64,000 nt of DNA from Porites lobata (taxonomy: Eukaryota; Cnidaria; Anthozoa; Scleractinia; Poritidae), in contig CALNXK010000161.1 in assembly GCA_942486035.1 (NCBI GenBank), positions 312,501 through 376,500 on the forward strand. The letters run 5' to 3'. This document shows, in pieces, positions 51,401-58,721 of the stretch. Positions within the stretch are counted from its first letter, which is position 1, and each line of letters starts with the position of its first letter. Both the position numbers and the translations under genes were made by a program. Under the pieces are notes generated by a model. That model was not told the DNA's origin. It did not search any database and saw only the letters and a program-made list of their open reading frames with translations.

Positions 51401-54400
51401 GAAACCCATGAATCTATGAAAGCATTGACACCAGGAGACCTATGAAACCATGAAACCATAGACACCACGAAACTTATGAAACCATGAAATTATTGACACC
51501 ACGAAACCTATGAAACCATGAAACCATTGACACCACGAAACCCATGAAACTATGAAAGCATTGACACAAGGAGACCTATGAAACCATGAAACCATAGACA
51601 CCACGAAACCTATGAAACCATGAAACCATTGACACCACGAAACCTAAGAAACCATGAAACCATTGACACCACGAAACCTATGAAACCATGAAACCATACA
51701 CACCACGAAACCTATGAAACCATGAAACCATTGACACCACGAAACCTATGAAACCATGAAACCATTGACACCACGAAACCTATGAAACCATGAAACCATA
51801 GACACCAGGAAACCTATGAAACCATGAAACTATTGACACCACGAAACCTATGAAACCATGAAACTATTGACACCACGAAACCTATGAAACCATGAAACCA
51901 TTGACACCACGAAACCTATGAAACCATGAAACCATTGACACCACGAAACCTAAGAAACCATGAAACCATGGACACCACGAAACCTATGAAACCATGAAAC
52001 CATTGACACCACGAAACCTATGAAACCATGAAACCATTGACACCACGAAACCTATGAAACCATGAAACCATTGACACCACGAAACCTATGAAACCATGAA
52101 ACCATAGACACCACGAAACCTATGAAACCATGAAACCATTGACACCACGAAACCTATGAAACCATGAAACTATTGACACCACGAAACCTATGAAACCATG
52201 AAACAATTGACACCACGAAACCCATGAATCTATGAAAGCATTGACACCAGGAGACCTATGAAACCATGAAACCATAGACACCGCGAAACTTATGAAACCA
52301 TGAAATTATTGACACCACGAAACCTATGAAACCATAAAACAATTGACACCACGAAACCTATGAAACCATGAAACCATTGACATCACAAAACCTATGAAAC
52401 CATGAAACCATAGACACCACGAAACCTATGAAACCATGAAACCATTGACACCACGAAACCTATGAAACCATGAAACTATTGACACCACGAAACCTATGAA
52501 ACCATGAAACAATTGACACCACGAAACCCATGAATCTATGAAAGCATTGACACCAGGAGACCTATGAAACCATGAAACCATAGACACCGCGAAACTTATG
52601 AAACCATGAAATTATTGACACCACGAAACCTATGAAACCATAAAACAATTGAAACCACGAAACCCATGAATCTATGAAAGCATTGAGACTAGGAGACATA
52701 TGAAACCATGAAACCATAGACACCACGAAACCTATGAAACCATGAAACCATTGACACCACGAAACCTATGAAACCATGAAACCATTGACACCACGAAACC
52801 TATGAAACCATGAAACCATAGACACCAGGAAACCTATCAAACCATGAAACCATTGTCACCACGAAACCTATGAAACCATGAAACCATTGACACCACAAAA
52901 CCTATGAAACCATGAAACCATAGACACCAGGAAACCTATGAAACCATGAAACCATTGACACCACAAAACCTATGAAACCATGAAACCATAGACACCAGGA
53001 AACCTATGAAACCATGAAACCATTGACACCACGAAACCTATGAAACCATGAAACCATTGACACCACGAAACCTATGAAACCATGAAACCATAGACACCAG
53101 GAAACCTATGAAACCATGAAACCATTGACACCACAAAACCTATGAAACCATGAAACCATAGACACCAGGAAACCTATGAAACCATGAAACCATTGACACC
53201 ACAAAACCTATGAAACCATGAAACCATAGACACCAGGAAACCTATGAAACCATGAAACCATTGACACCACGAAACCTATGAAACCATGAAACTATTGACA
53301 CCACGAAACCTATGAAACCATGAAACCATTGACACCACGAAAACTATGAAACCATGAAACCACTGACACCACGAAACCTATGAAACCATGAAACCATGGA
53401 CACCACGAAACCTATGAAACTATGAAACCATTGACACCACGAAACCCATGAAACCATGAAACCATGAAGCTATGAAACCATTAACACCACGAAACTTATG
53501 AAACCATAAAACCCCTTACACCACGAAACCTATGAAACCATGAAACCATAGAAACCACGAAACATATGAAACCACCAAACACATCAAATCATGAAACCAT
53601 TGACACCACGAAACCTAAGAAACCATGAAACCATAGACACCACGAAACCTATGAAACCATGAAACCATTGACACCACGAAAGCTTTGAAACCATGAAACT
53701 ATTGACACCACGAAACCTATGAAACCATGAAACCATTGACACCACGAAACCTATGAAACCATGAAACCACTGACACTACGAAACCTACGAAACCATGAAA
53801 CCACGGACACCACGAAACCTATGAAACCATGAAACCATTGACACCACGAAACCTATGAAACCATGAAACCATTGACATCACAAAAGCTATGAAACTATCG
53901 ACACCACGAAACCCATGAAACCATGAAACCATGAAGCTATGAAACCGTTGACACCACGAAACTTATGAAACCATAAAACCCTTGACACCACGAAACCTAT
54001 GAAACCATGAAACCATAGAAACCAGGAAACATATGAAACCACCAAACACATCAAATCATGAAACCATTGACACCACGAAACCTAAGAAACCATGAAACCA
54101 TTGACACCACGAAACCTATGAAACCATGAAACCATTGACACCACGAAAACTATGAAACCATGAAACTATTGACACCACAAAACCTATGAAACCATGAAGC
54201 CATTGACACCACGAAACCTAAGAAACCATGAAACCATAGACACCACGAAACGTATGAAACCATGAAACCATTGACACCACGAAACCTATGAGACCATGAA
54301 ACCATGGACGCCACGAAACCTATGAAACCATGAAACCATTGACACCACGAAACCTATGAAACCATGAAACCATTGACACCACGAAACCTATGAAACCATG

Positions 54401-55124
54401 AAAGCATTGACACCACGAAACCCATGAAACTACGAAACCATTAACACCACGAAACCTATGAAACCATGAACCTATTAACACCACTAAACCTATGAAACCA
54501 CGAAACACATGAAACTATGAAACCACTGACACCACGAGACCTATGAAACCATGACTCCATGGTACTATCATTATATGACATAGAGATTGGCATATACTAA
54601 GTAGCATAAATTCGTGCACCGTAACACCAAGTTGTAACTACACCCCCTTTGTTTTACATATATATTGAGATGGAAACTATTTTTCTGTCGGTATTTTAAA
54701 ACTGTAGTTGTCCTTGTCTTCATCGCTGTAATAGTTTAAATCCATTCATTTGTCGTTTGTCCCGATTTCATTTTTTCGCTGTTTCAAGTCATAGCACTTT
54801 TAGTGGTAGATTAAGTCTTGGCTTGTCTAGATTTCCGTTCTTGGTACATAATGCGTTCCCATTTTTAGCAATACGTTTTTCAGCGATACAATGGTGATAA
54901 TAAAATGGGTTTTGAGTAGATTTAACCAAAGTTAGGGTGGAAGAACTCACATGTTTGTCATACACGAAACCATGCTTGAAGGACAACTGCTTCGCGTCCT
55001 GTAGACTTCCACGTACTTTCACAGCCCAGATATTTCTATAAAAATTTTGTGTAGAATCTAGCGTCCAAATTAAATACATTATCCAAAAGAAAGGACTTAA
55101 AACTTTTGTTTTCGCGACCGCCAT
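21007..55124 (-). CDS. Furin-like membrane proprotein convertase, 13 exons, 670 residues
   Basis: Thirteen minus-strand exons join with matching phases into 2013 nt. Proteins of this family cleave precursors in the secretory pathway. Order: signal peptide (1-about 25), prodomain (to about 110), subtilisin/kexin catalytic domain with Asp151 (AVVDNGVDGNHPEL), His190 (GHGNNCAG), oxyanion Asn293 (ATGNGG) and Ser367 (GATSA), P domain (about 460-574, RRGDL, LILYGT), a Ser/Thr/Pro stalk, a membrane helix (about 616-638) and a 32-residue basic tail. Human furin's triad, from memory Asp153, His194, Asn295 and Ser368, lies at almost the same numbers. Oddities: no RX(K/R)R site at the end of the prodomain, and Asn304 where furin has S1 Asp306, although Asp256 matches furin Asp258. 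There is no Cys-rich region. Intron 1 holds a 13.3-kb mobile element. A kexin-like convertase is certain; orthology to a specific PCSK is not. Confidence 0.95.
21575..21950. repeat. Dispersed repeat, 'ggggtactgccatatatggg' family, copy 1
   Basis: C/G-rich ends (ccccggggggtact and agtcccccccgg) bracket repeated ctctagaatagggta-type phrases and gtatgtgccgctg. Related copies lie at about 29925-30160 and 32170-32560, all in convertase introns or flanks. Confidence 0.65.
22444..22599 (-). CDS. Convertase exon 12: end of P domain and stalk
   Basis: 156 nt. Using the acceptor gtccgtttaag gives GILYSWSLILYGTEKDP, the standard end of a P domain, followed by a Ser/Thr/Pro stalk (SSHTLPATTTQPSSKP). An open frame in another register here is longer but accidental. 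Confidence 0.92.
23009..23166. mobile_element. Foldback MITE in intron 12/11 region
   Basis: The left end gcctgcgtagtagtcgtttt-cgtttt and the right end aaggaaacggaaatgattgg-tacgcag are approximate inverted repeats around a GC-rich centre that itself pairs (gcgcggaag, cttccgtgc). It lies between exons 12 and 11. Confidence 0.5.
23515..23790 (+). pseudogene. LINE reverse-transcriptase relic
   Basis: The plus strand reads MMYADDKVIYFTSK, containing the YADD catalytic motif of reverse transcriptases. Further on comes NAFKYLGVV, a motif that follows the RT core in non-LTR elements. Several stops lie between them, so it is a short decayed piece. Confidence 0.65.
24829..24916. repeat. Palindromic MITE-like repeat
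   Basis: attatggagatctcg-gagggtgttatccg is followed by its inverted copy cggataacaccctc-cgatctccataatt around a short GC centre. It forms a near-perfect hairpin within the intron between exons 12 and 11. Confidence 0.7.
25515..25807 (-). CDS. Convertase exon 11: P domain
   Basis: 293 nt encoding VIPSEVTETV, then LEHVQVRVNL, ERRGDLYLELIAPSGT and SWGESPEGQWKLRIENL. HxxRGDL, SP-GT and W-L-I-N are the P-domain hallmarks that stabilise the catalytic fold. It leaves in phase 1 at gtgagt. Confidence 0.94.
26944..27167. mobile_element. MITE of about 224 bp in the intron between exons 11 and 10
   Basis: gtataattacattgatgatt-attcgagaaaat on the left pairs with attttctataatcatcaatg-taattatac on the right. 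The inside is unrelated. The target duplication is not clear. Confidence 0.7.
27626..27859 (-). CDS. Convertase exon 10: end of catalytic domain and start of P domain
   Basis: 234 nt. PSLTWRDVQHIIV matches the family's LTWRDMQH motif, and YFGFGLMDGGMMVHLAKQW matches furin's YGYGLLDAGAMVALAQNW. The acceptor is gatttttaag and the donor gtttga, with phases that join exons 9 and 11 exactly. Confidence 0.94.
27890..27975. repeat. (AAGT)n microsatellite
   Basis: Runs of aagt with a few variants; a second run lies at about 28404-28435. Both are in the intron between exons 10 and 9. Confidence 0.85.
29718..29818 (-). CDS. Convertase exon 9: catalytic Ser
   Basis: 101 nt encoding ITADQKSGCTENFGATSAAT to LIALTLEA. 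Ser367 in ATSA is the nucleophile; furin reads GTSASAP. Acceptor attcctcag, donor gtaagtc, exit phase 2. Confidence 0.94.
29925..30160. repeat. Dispersed repeat related to 21575-21950, copy 2
   Basis: Shares gggtatgtgccgctgaaaaa, ggttttcggggtcg and similar phrases with the other copies, and has a ggggtgggggtgggg run at its start. It is followed at 30139 by one end (gggcctgtttctcgaaaggtc) of the same MITE type seen at 34182 and 35917. Confidence 0.55.
31056..31271 (-). CDS. Convertase exon 8: oxyanion Asn
   Basis: 72 codons, GRRGKGAIYTFATGNGG to FKGVGKV, phase 0 at both ends. Asn293 in GNGG is the oxyanion-hole residue. The next segment reads DSCAYNGYVNSIFT where furin has DSCNCDGYTNSIYT, so one Cys and the S1-pocket Asp306 are changed (to Tyr and Asn304). 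Confidence 0.94.
31677..31855 (-). CDS. Convertase exon 7: substrate-pocket segment
   Basis: 179 nt encoding GIRLFDDQV to IDIYSNSWGPGDNAVEVEGP and ERAIELGIKQ. The WGP-D motif supplies Asp256, equivalent to furin Asp258 at the S1 pocket; furin's neighbouring WGPEDD reads WGPGDN. Acceptor ctccag, donor gtgata. Confidence 0.94.
32170..32560. repeat. Dispersed repeat related to 21575-21950, copy 3
   Basis: Begins cccttcgggggtactcccat-atgtg and contains actagggtatcgtttttgcc and similar phrases. It lies in the intron between exons 7 and 6. Confidence 0.55.
33976..34064 (-). CDS. Convertase exon 6: catalytic His
   Basis: 89 nt encoding HGNNCAGVIAGVANNSLCGV to YNAQIA, with acceptor ttccctag and donor gtacat. 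His190 in HGNNCAG is the second triad residue; furin has HGTRCAG here. VANN-CGVG-AYNA is a strong family signature. Confidence 0.94.
34182..34392. mobile_element. MITE with cgggcccgtttctcgaaagt termini
   Basis: The left terminus gggcccgtttctcgaaagt is mirrored at the right end (actttcgagaaacgggccc), with an AT-rich centre. Another complete copy is at 35917-36144. It lies in the intron between exons 6 and 5, within 120 bases of exon 6. Confidence 0.85.
34760..34830 (-). CDS. Convertase exon 5: loop before the catalytic His
   Basis: 71 nt encoding NSAVSHDYVDNDPIPVPKHG and TVS, entering in phase 0 (acceptor cttttcaag) and leaving in phase 2 (donor gtatgt). DPxPxP matches the furin stretch between the Asp and His motifs, two residues shorter. 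Confidence 0.9.
34985..35400. repeat. Repeat rich in gttgttgggagttgttgc palindromes
   Basis: Short phrases caacaatgttgg, gggagttgttgcg and their complements recur in both orientations over about 400 bases. This opens long frames on both strands (for example 35008-35526) that have no coding features. It is a mobile-repeat type of unknown class, just upstream of exon 5. Confidence 0.6.
35917..36144. mobile_element. MITE with gggcccgtttctcgaaagtc termini and ACCTG flanks
   Basis: Inverted termini match those of 34182-34392. The flanks are gACCTG on the left and ACCTGc on the right, which suggests a 5-bp target duplication. Confidence 0.85.
36340..36480. repeat. Inverted-repeat element (agcatagcctgatat termini)
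   Basis: agcctgatatagacacgaga-ggggttgggagaattc pairs with gagaattctcccaatccctc-gagtgttcatatcaggct. A half copy lies at about 34493-34550. Confidence 0.7.
36586..36762. mobile_element. MITE, 177 bp, TA target duplication
   Basis: The ends TAGAGTGTTTTCAC and GTGAAAACACTCTA are perfect inverted repeats with TA on both flanks, which suggests the mariner group. The inside repeats the phrase tgggacaccaa. Confidence 0.8.
37479..39699. mobile_element. 2.2-kb element with about 350-bp terminal inverted repeats
   Basis: gtagtataggagggatgttt to cccttctgtg (37479-37832) is mirrored at about 39345-39699, with high but imperfect identity. The arms contain internal repeats built on atgacgtcat and gcgcaggaat. 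Between the arms lies at least one coding-like tail on the minus strand. The element sits in the intron between exons 5 and 4. The superfamily is unknown, and no clear target duplication was seen. Confidence 0.85.
38281..38460 (-). CDS. C-terminal coding fragment inside the 2.2-kb TIR element
   Basis: An open minus-strand frame ends with PKRKRRRIQFVHYLDDHKAH, then GKQLRKRWHKKFKPYTYSMG and EEDED before TAA, followed about 65 bases on by an aataaa signal (near 38213). The basic, nuclear-localisation-like stretch and acidic tail look like real protein, probably the last exon of an element-encoded gene. There is no start in this frame; upstream exons were not found. I do not recognise the family. 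Confidence 0.4.
   Translation of the reverse strand, partial: TDPSPIVETPSQQGPKRKRRRIQFVHYLDDHKAHGKQLRKRWHKKFKPYTYSMGEEDED
39898..40023 (-). CDS. Convertase exon 4: catalytic Asp
   Basis: 42 codons carrying WPAYTGRGMLVAVVDNGVDG and NHPELSSNY, phase 0 at both ends. Asp151 in VVDNG is the first triad residue. The donor is gtaatg and the acceptor cttttatag. Confidence 0.94.
40260..40349 (-). CDS. Convertase exon 3: prodomain/catalytic junction without dibasic site
   Basis: Encodes 30 codons, IEWFTQQKEKSYQLLSPRFN to EEQWYL, with acceptor ttttttttcag and donor gtaagtc. The flanking family motifs (VxWxxQQ before, QWYL after) are kept, but the primary activation sequence between them, RTKR in furin, is replaced by KEKSYQLLSPR. 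Only a lone Arg remains. Confidence 0.92.
40516..41354. repeat. Segmental duplicate, copy B, left part
   Basis: Matches 4658-6131 of copy A, including exon 2 and most of intron 1. It ends at gaccggacaccc, the point where the 13.3-kb element starts. Confidence 0.92.
40579..40683 (-). CDS. Convertase exon 2: prodomain, second half
   Basis: Encodes LFEDYHIIKRPELEE to DDEPK (35 codons), phase 0 at both ends, with acceptor gttctcag and donor gtaagg. IIKR aligns with furin's secondary, pH-sensitive prodomain cleavage region (GVTKR). The exon lies 14.3 kb from exon 1 because of the element in intron 1. Confidence 0.92.
41440..43385 (+). repeat. Left minisatellite array, 34-bp unit, about 57 copies
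   Basis: The consensus reads tttcatggtttcataggt followed by ttcgtggtgtcaatgg. Units vary by a few substitutions and by half-unit losses. Because 34 is not a multiple of three, open frames such as 41486-41674 repeat over a 34-residue superperiod and are not genes. Confidence 0.95.
43528..43770 (+). pseudogene. RecQ-like superfamily 2 helicase relic
   Basis: The frame carries KYQRDAI-type sequence, then FINLPTGFGKSLIYQALPLV, a Walker A motif (TGFGKS) in the style of RecQ-family helicases. After a frameshift near 43675 it continues VVVSPLVNLMKDQATKLEN, motif Ia of the same family, up to CIPAVVLSD at about 43771, where a LINE begins. An in-frame stop also lies near 43574. Only motifs I and Ia are left. 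Confidence 0.75.
43775..45220 (-). pseudogene. 5'-truncated LINE (ORF2 C-terminus and 3' end)
   Basis: Minus-strand pieces read SLWYNSLIRVMDKLVFYKSW, then FLSPTEFEKK (45158-44895), then after a frameshift KWSKVFPEARDLIW, FQFRFLHQTLATN and CSLCHEEAE (44817-44554), a zinc-binding end typical of LINE ORF2. A third frame continues AVNFVLLLARFYIWLC to about 44290. The part to 43780 is a 3' tail of degenerate acttacttacaat repeats. It looks L1/Tx1-like and interrupts the helicase relic. Confidence 0.7.
45915..46242 (+). CDS. Unidentified reading frame in the nested element
   Basis: Open from NGESAYQFFTVEPHVG through HSLLAHLSLVWKELCVEKTL to a TAA at 46240. The amino-acid make-up looks protein-like (helical, mixed charge), but there is no clear start and I do not recognise it. 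It may be a piece of the element's own protein. Confidence 0.3.
46500..47090. repeat. Four tandem copies of an about 149-bp repeat
   Basis: aggccaaattatggggctac followed by cctctccctcagagcttaca recurs at about 46541, 46690, 46838 and 46988, with cagattctgaggtga-type sequence in each. It lies inside the nested TIR pair. Confidence 0.9.
49250..50390. other. Unique centre of the 13.3-kb element
   Basis: About 1.1 kb without minisatellite units separates the two arrays. The open frames at 49753-50141 on both strands show no motif, and no transposase signature was seen. A poly-purine stretch lies near 49375. Confidence 0.5.
50390..54560 (-). repeat. Right minisatellite array, 34-bp unit, about 122 copies, inverted
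   Basis: The array reads ccattgacaccacgaaacct followed by atgaaaccatgaaa, the complement of the left array unit. Larger sub-blocks are themselves duplicated, for example blocks with ccaggagacctatg at 51430, 51560, 52240 and 52550, which indicates expansion by unequal exchange. Confidence 0.95.
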
Positions 55125-55386
55125 TGATGTAGAAACTTCCCCACTTCCCGTCGCAATCGTAGACGAGGTCTGTTTAATTTACGTACTTGGTAGCCTGGCA
55201 TATTCCTAGGAAATCGTGGTGAGGATGTGCCGTCTGACTTTCCTGCAAATCCGTACCCTAGACTTGTAGCAATGTAAGGAAGTACGCGCCGGGATTTTTG
55301 GTTCACAGAGTGAAGGCTATCAATTATTAACTGAGCAATCCGGGCGCGTATTCCTGGGAATTCGCGGTGAAGTATGTTGTTCGGCT
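54643..55386. repeat. Segmental duplicate, copy B, right part
   Basis: Matches 6131-7021 of copy A, including exon 1. Homology stops at ttgttcggctt, where the two flanks become unrelated. Confidence 0.9.
54951..55124 (-). CDS. Convertase exon 1: signal peptide and prodomain start
   Basis: Begins MAVAKTKVLSPFFWIMYLIW and ends KHGFVYDKH before a gtgagt donor in phase 0 (58 codons). The start was chosen because it precedes a good signal peptide and is shared with the paralogue at 6635. NIWAVKV and KHGF are the conserved convertase prodomain motifs. Confidence 0.92.
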
Positions 55387-55669
55387 TCATGATGGGCTTA
55401 GGCTACCAAAAAATTCTGACCAGGGGGTCTTCTAATCTTGTACAGTACTTGTCACCGCCTGCCGGAAACAATCAATGAACCCTTTTTTTCGCTCAGTATC
55501 TTGTTTCATTTGTTAGATTTAATGAGATCGCCGCGTGTCGCGTCCGGAATATTTCGCTAAAGTTTCTGTGGCTTTATAACGCTGGTTGCATTTGCGAAGC
55601 TACGAGCAAAATGGCTAGATTTCTAATTACTCCTGGCAAGTGTTAAATCTACTTTAATTTAACGGGAAG
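55125..55669. promoter_or_regulatory. Candidate shared promoter region
   Basis: This 545-base interval separates the convertase start codon (minus) from the ATG at 55670 (plus). The first about 260 bases are shared with the paralogue. No TATA box is evident. The promoter role is inferred from position only. Confidence 0.35.
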
Positions 55670-56359
55670 ATGCCGGAAAAACGAATCCGAACCTACGTCA
55701 AGTTCGACCATTAAACTGCTAAACGAGAGTGGGAAATTATTTCTGCAGGAAATCCTTATGTGATTATCGACTTTGGTAAGTTTAGCTTTGTTTAGCCGAG
55801 CAATTGCTGGTAAGTCGTGATTTGTAATATTTCGGTTTTTTGTTCATGAAAGATACCGAGAAAAAATATCAAGCGGAAGTTATTTTTTTCGCACGTGTTC
55901 TCTGATGATGTATTTCACATAATTTTTGATAACGTATTACTAAAAGATTCTGTCCGGATTTTTCGATATCTTATCAATTTTACTCTATCACACGCCGCCC
56001 AACAAACGATTGCTAACCTCGAGCATTTGGCGCTTTCCTATTTTGCTTTTGCATTTTGATCACCGTCTCATGAAAGTGCTTTTAGTTTTTCCTGGCAGGA
56101 AATATGTACCGCGCGCGTTTGTTTGGCGCCCAGATCAGTGATATCAGTAATCAAGAAAAAACGGGAAGAGACTCCAGACAGGTAAGAAAACTTAATAATT
56201 ATATCAGTAGCATTTGATGTTAAAAATTATTATTCTGGATTATTCTATTCTCGGTGAACACTCGAGAGAGTCAGCTCTTTTCTGAAAAAAATTTCGCAGA
56301 CAAATAGCCTCGCTGGGTCATGCTGGGTCCCCTTGTTTCCTGAGCTTTTGTTATCTGCG

Positions 56360-57800
56360 TTGCGTAGTACTAACCTGTAGTAACCTGGGTAGTGTATACC
56401 TGAAAACTACAGTTAACTTACGAAAATACATTAATCAATCCTGCAGTATGCCTGAAAACTCCTTTAACTTGCAAAAATACTCTAACCAATGCTGTAGTAT
56501 TCTGGGTAGTGTATACCTGAAATCTACAGTTAATGAGTTTATTTACTCGCAAATAAAAAAATTTATGTCACCTACACAATAATAATTATGTAGTTATGTA
56601 CACAGTTGAAAGTAGGATCGAGGTGGTTGATTTTGTGACCTGATAATGTTCGTCGACATGTAGAGGTGATTCTCTTGACCTTTGCTACTTACTATATAAT
56701 AGGCAAAAGGTACAGTCATGTAAAGTAACGATCACAAGATAATCAGGAGATCTCAGGGACCACTTATATCCCTGGAACACGTTCAGTAAAATTACTATAG
56801 TCCTTGTTCCGTACATTTACTCAACATGTGCAGTAATTTTACTCTCCACGTTTTCAGTAAAATTACACAATCGTATGATCGTCTTTCTCGAGGAGTTATA
56901 AGGTGAACAACTTCAATTCCACTCACAATTTGCAAGCTCAATCTTCGGACGTTCAAGAAATCAACCCACCTCCACCTCATTTCTCCTCCAATGTGTAATT
57001 AAGTTTTTGGTCTACATTAAGTTTTGCCTTTTATCGTGGCCCACACCTTTGCTAGAGCTTAAATAAATTACTTTTAGTTTCTTATTTCTTGGATTTCTTA
57101 GTTATGTAAATAAAAGCGGCCATCTGGAATGGCCAGAATTTTAATCCCAACGGTTTGTTGCTATTTTATATGCACTCTAGCAAACTAAGCTTGGCTGTTG
57201 ACATTAAGTGCACTCGGAGTTGGTATTATTTTACCATATTCGTGAAAGGGGACATAAATGCTCTTAATCATTCCTGTAGTATCCTGGGTAGTGTATACCT
57301 GAAATCTACAGTTAACTCGCAAAAATGCTCTAATCATTCCTGTAGTATCCTGGGTAGTGTATACTTGAAATCTACAGTTAACTTGCAAAAATGCTCTAAT
57401 CGATGCTGTAGTACCCTGGGTATCGTATAATCTACAGTTAAATTGCAAAAATACTCTTATCAATGTTGTAGTATCCTGGGTAGTGTATACCTGAAATCTA
57501 CGGTTAATTCGTAAAAATGCTCCAATAATTCCTGTAGTATCCTGGGTATTGTATACCTGAAATCTACAGTTAACTTGCAAAAATGCTCTAATCATTCCTG
57601 TAGTATCCTGGGTATTGCATACCTGAAGTCTACAGTTAACTTGCAAAAATGCTGTAGTCATTCCTGTAGTATCCTGGGTAGTGTATACTTGAAATCTAAT
57701 GTTAACTTGCAAAAATGCTCTAATTGATGCTGTAGTATCCTGGGTAGTGTATACCTGAAAGACAGTTAACTTGCAAAAATACTCTAATCAATGCTGTAGT
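56360..57800. repeat. Minisatellite with an about 60-66-bp unit
   Basis: The unit tgtagtatcctgggtagtgt-atacctgaaatctacagttaac-ttgcaaaaatgctctaat recurs about nine times at 57265-57800, with stray copies at 56380-56540. Repeats make a 175-codon minus-strand frame (57185-57712) with a 22-residue period; it is not a gene. The array lies in the inferred intron between exons B and C. Confidence 0.85.
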
Positions 57801-57801
57801 A

Positions 57802-57988
57802 CAGTCAACTCTCGCCTTGCGGACACCCCAATATAACGGACACCCCGATAATACGGACAGCAGATAAATTCCGGGCAAAAATAAATTACAGACATTTGAC
57901 TTAAATAAACTCCCGCTATTACGGACTCTCGCCACAGAGGACACTAATTTAAGGTCCCTACAGTGTCTGCTCTAAAGGGAGTTGCCTG
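57802..57988. mobile_element. Mariner-type MITE, TA target duplication
   Basis: cagtcaactctcgccttgcg at the left and ctctaaagggagttgcctg at the right are approximate inverted ends flanked by TA. The inside repeats the phrase acggacaccccgataa. It is related to the MITE at 13703-13881 and is inserted into the minisatellite. Confidence 0.75.
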
Positions 57989-58678
57989 TATCCCGGCTAG
58001 TGTATACCTAAAAAATACATAACCTGACTTATTTTATTTTTGGAGGTGATAATCTTATTCAACTCTTTGACTTACTCTTTTTTCCATCTTATTTTTTCAG
58101 CACCCGCTCGAAATTGTTTTTGGCACGAGTATTGCCTTGAACAACGCGGAGTAAAAGAGCAGTATAAGAACAGTTATTGTGGTATTTTGTGTTAGTGATC
58201 TAGGAGCCCTTGAAATTGGCGATTTTGCGATGGTGACATATCGCTAGGATTATTTCATTTGCTTGATATAAAAGTAGTACAAAAAATCTTAAATCATATC
58301 GGTACTTGTCTCTTAATTGTTTCTGTTGGCTTTATAAGGATTAGGCGCCTTTACATTCTGATACAGGACCATACAGTTGTCAGCGCGTTTGTTAAATTTG
58401 GTAATGTTAAATTAGAGTATAAGGAGCTACTTTTACGAATTTTACGAAAAACATTTTCCCGGCCTTTCAGGAAGCGGCTCAAATAATTTCAAAGTTGCAG
58501 TGCAGTCACAAAACTGAATTCTTGGGTTTACCTCCGTTTCATACTATCTTACTGCCCGAGACTGAAAAAGGTGCTATGTAAAATGTTTACGCCGTTTTAT
58601 TAGTATAGGTAATAGCATGATTTGTAGTGATATTAGGCATAAATACTACGAGTGATATTTCAAAATTGTTGAACGTAC

Positions 58679-58710
<32 letters not shown>

Positions 58711-58721
58711 CATGAACTACA

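Larger units (their letters stand above)
41355..54642. mobile_element. 13.3-kb element with minisatellite-extended terminal inverted repeats
   Basis: The left end (acttggtgttacggtgcacg and on to about 41450) is the inverted copy of the right end at about 54540-54635, with four or so mismatches in the first 90 bases. On each side this runs directly into an array of a 34-bp unit in opposite orientation. The first array units are in the same order at both ends, so the arrays are homologous parts of the inverted repeats. The paralogous intron at 6131 has no insert: gacaccc joins directly to tttgttt. Flanking C-runs allow a target duplication of only 3 to 4 bases. No transposase is recognised in the unique centre (49250-50390), so the element is probably non-autonomous. 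Confidence 0.88.
55670..58154 (+). pseudogene. Possible small three-exon gene with one in-frame stop, unidentified
   Basis: Three pieces join in phase. Exon A (55670-55775) starts MPEKRIRTYVKFDH, meets a TAA at 55712-55714, then continues AKREWEIISAGNPYVIIDFG to a gtaag donor. Exon B (56099-56181) has a tctggcag-type acceptor (cctggcag), encodes NMYRARLFGAQISDISNQEK and TGRDSRQ, and ends at gtaaga. Exon C (58101-58154) follows ttattttttcag and encodes HPLEIVFGTSIALNNAE and a stop. Matching phases (1, 0) and protein-like content support a real gene; the TAA suggests a disabled copy or that I have the start wrong. About 80 codons. The family is not recognised. Confidence 0.4.

Noticed and set aside
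41486..54508. Open frames such as 41486-41674 and 54320-54508 in the minisatellite arrays
   Set aside because: They are low-complexity translations of the 34-bp unit (RGVNGFMVSW-type repeats) and occur because the unit lacks stops in that frame.
57185..57712. 175-codon minus-strand open frame with a 22-residue repeat
   Set aside because: It is produced by the 60-66-bp minisatellite; no start context or domain, and part of the plus strand is equally open.
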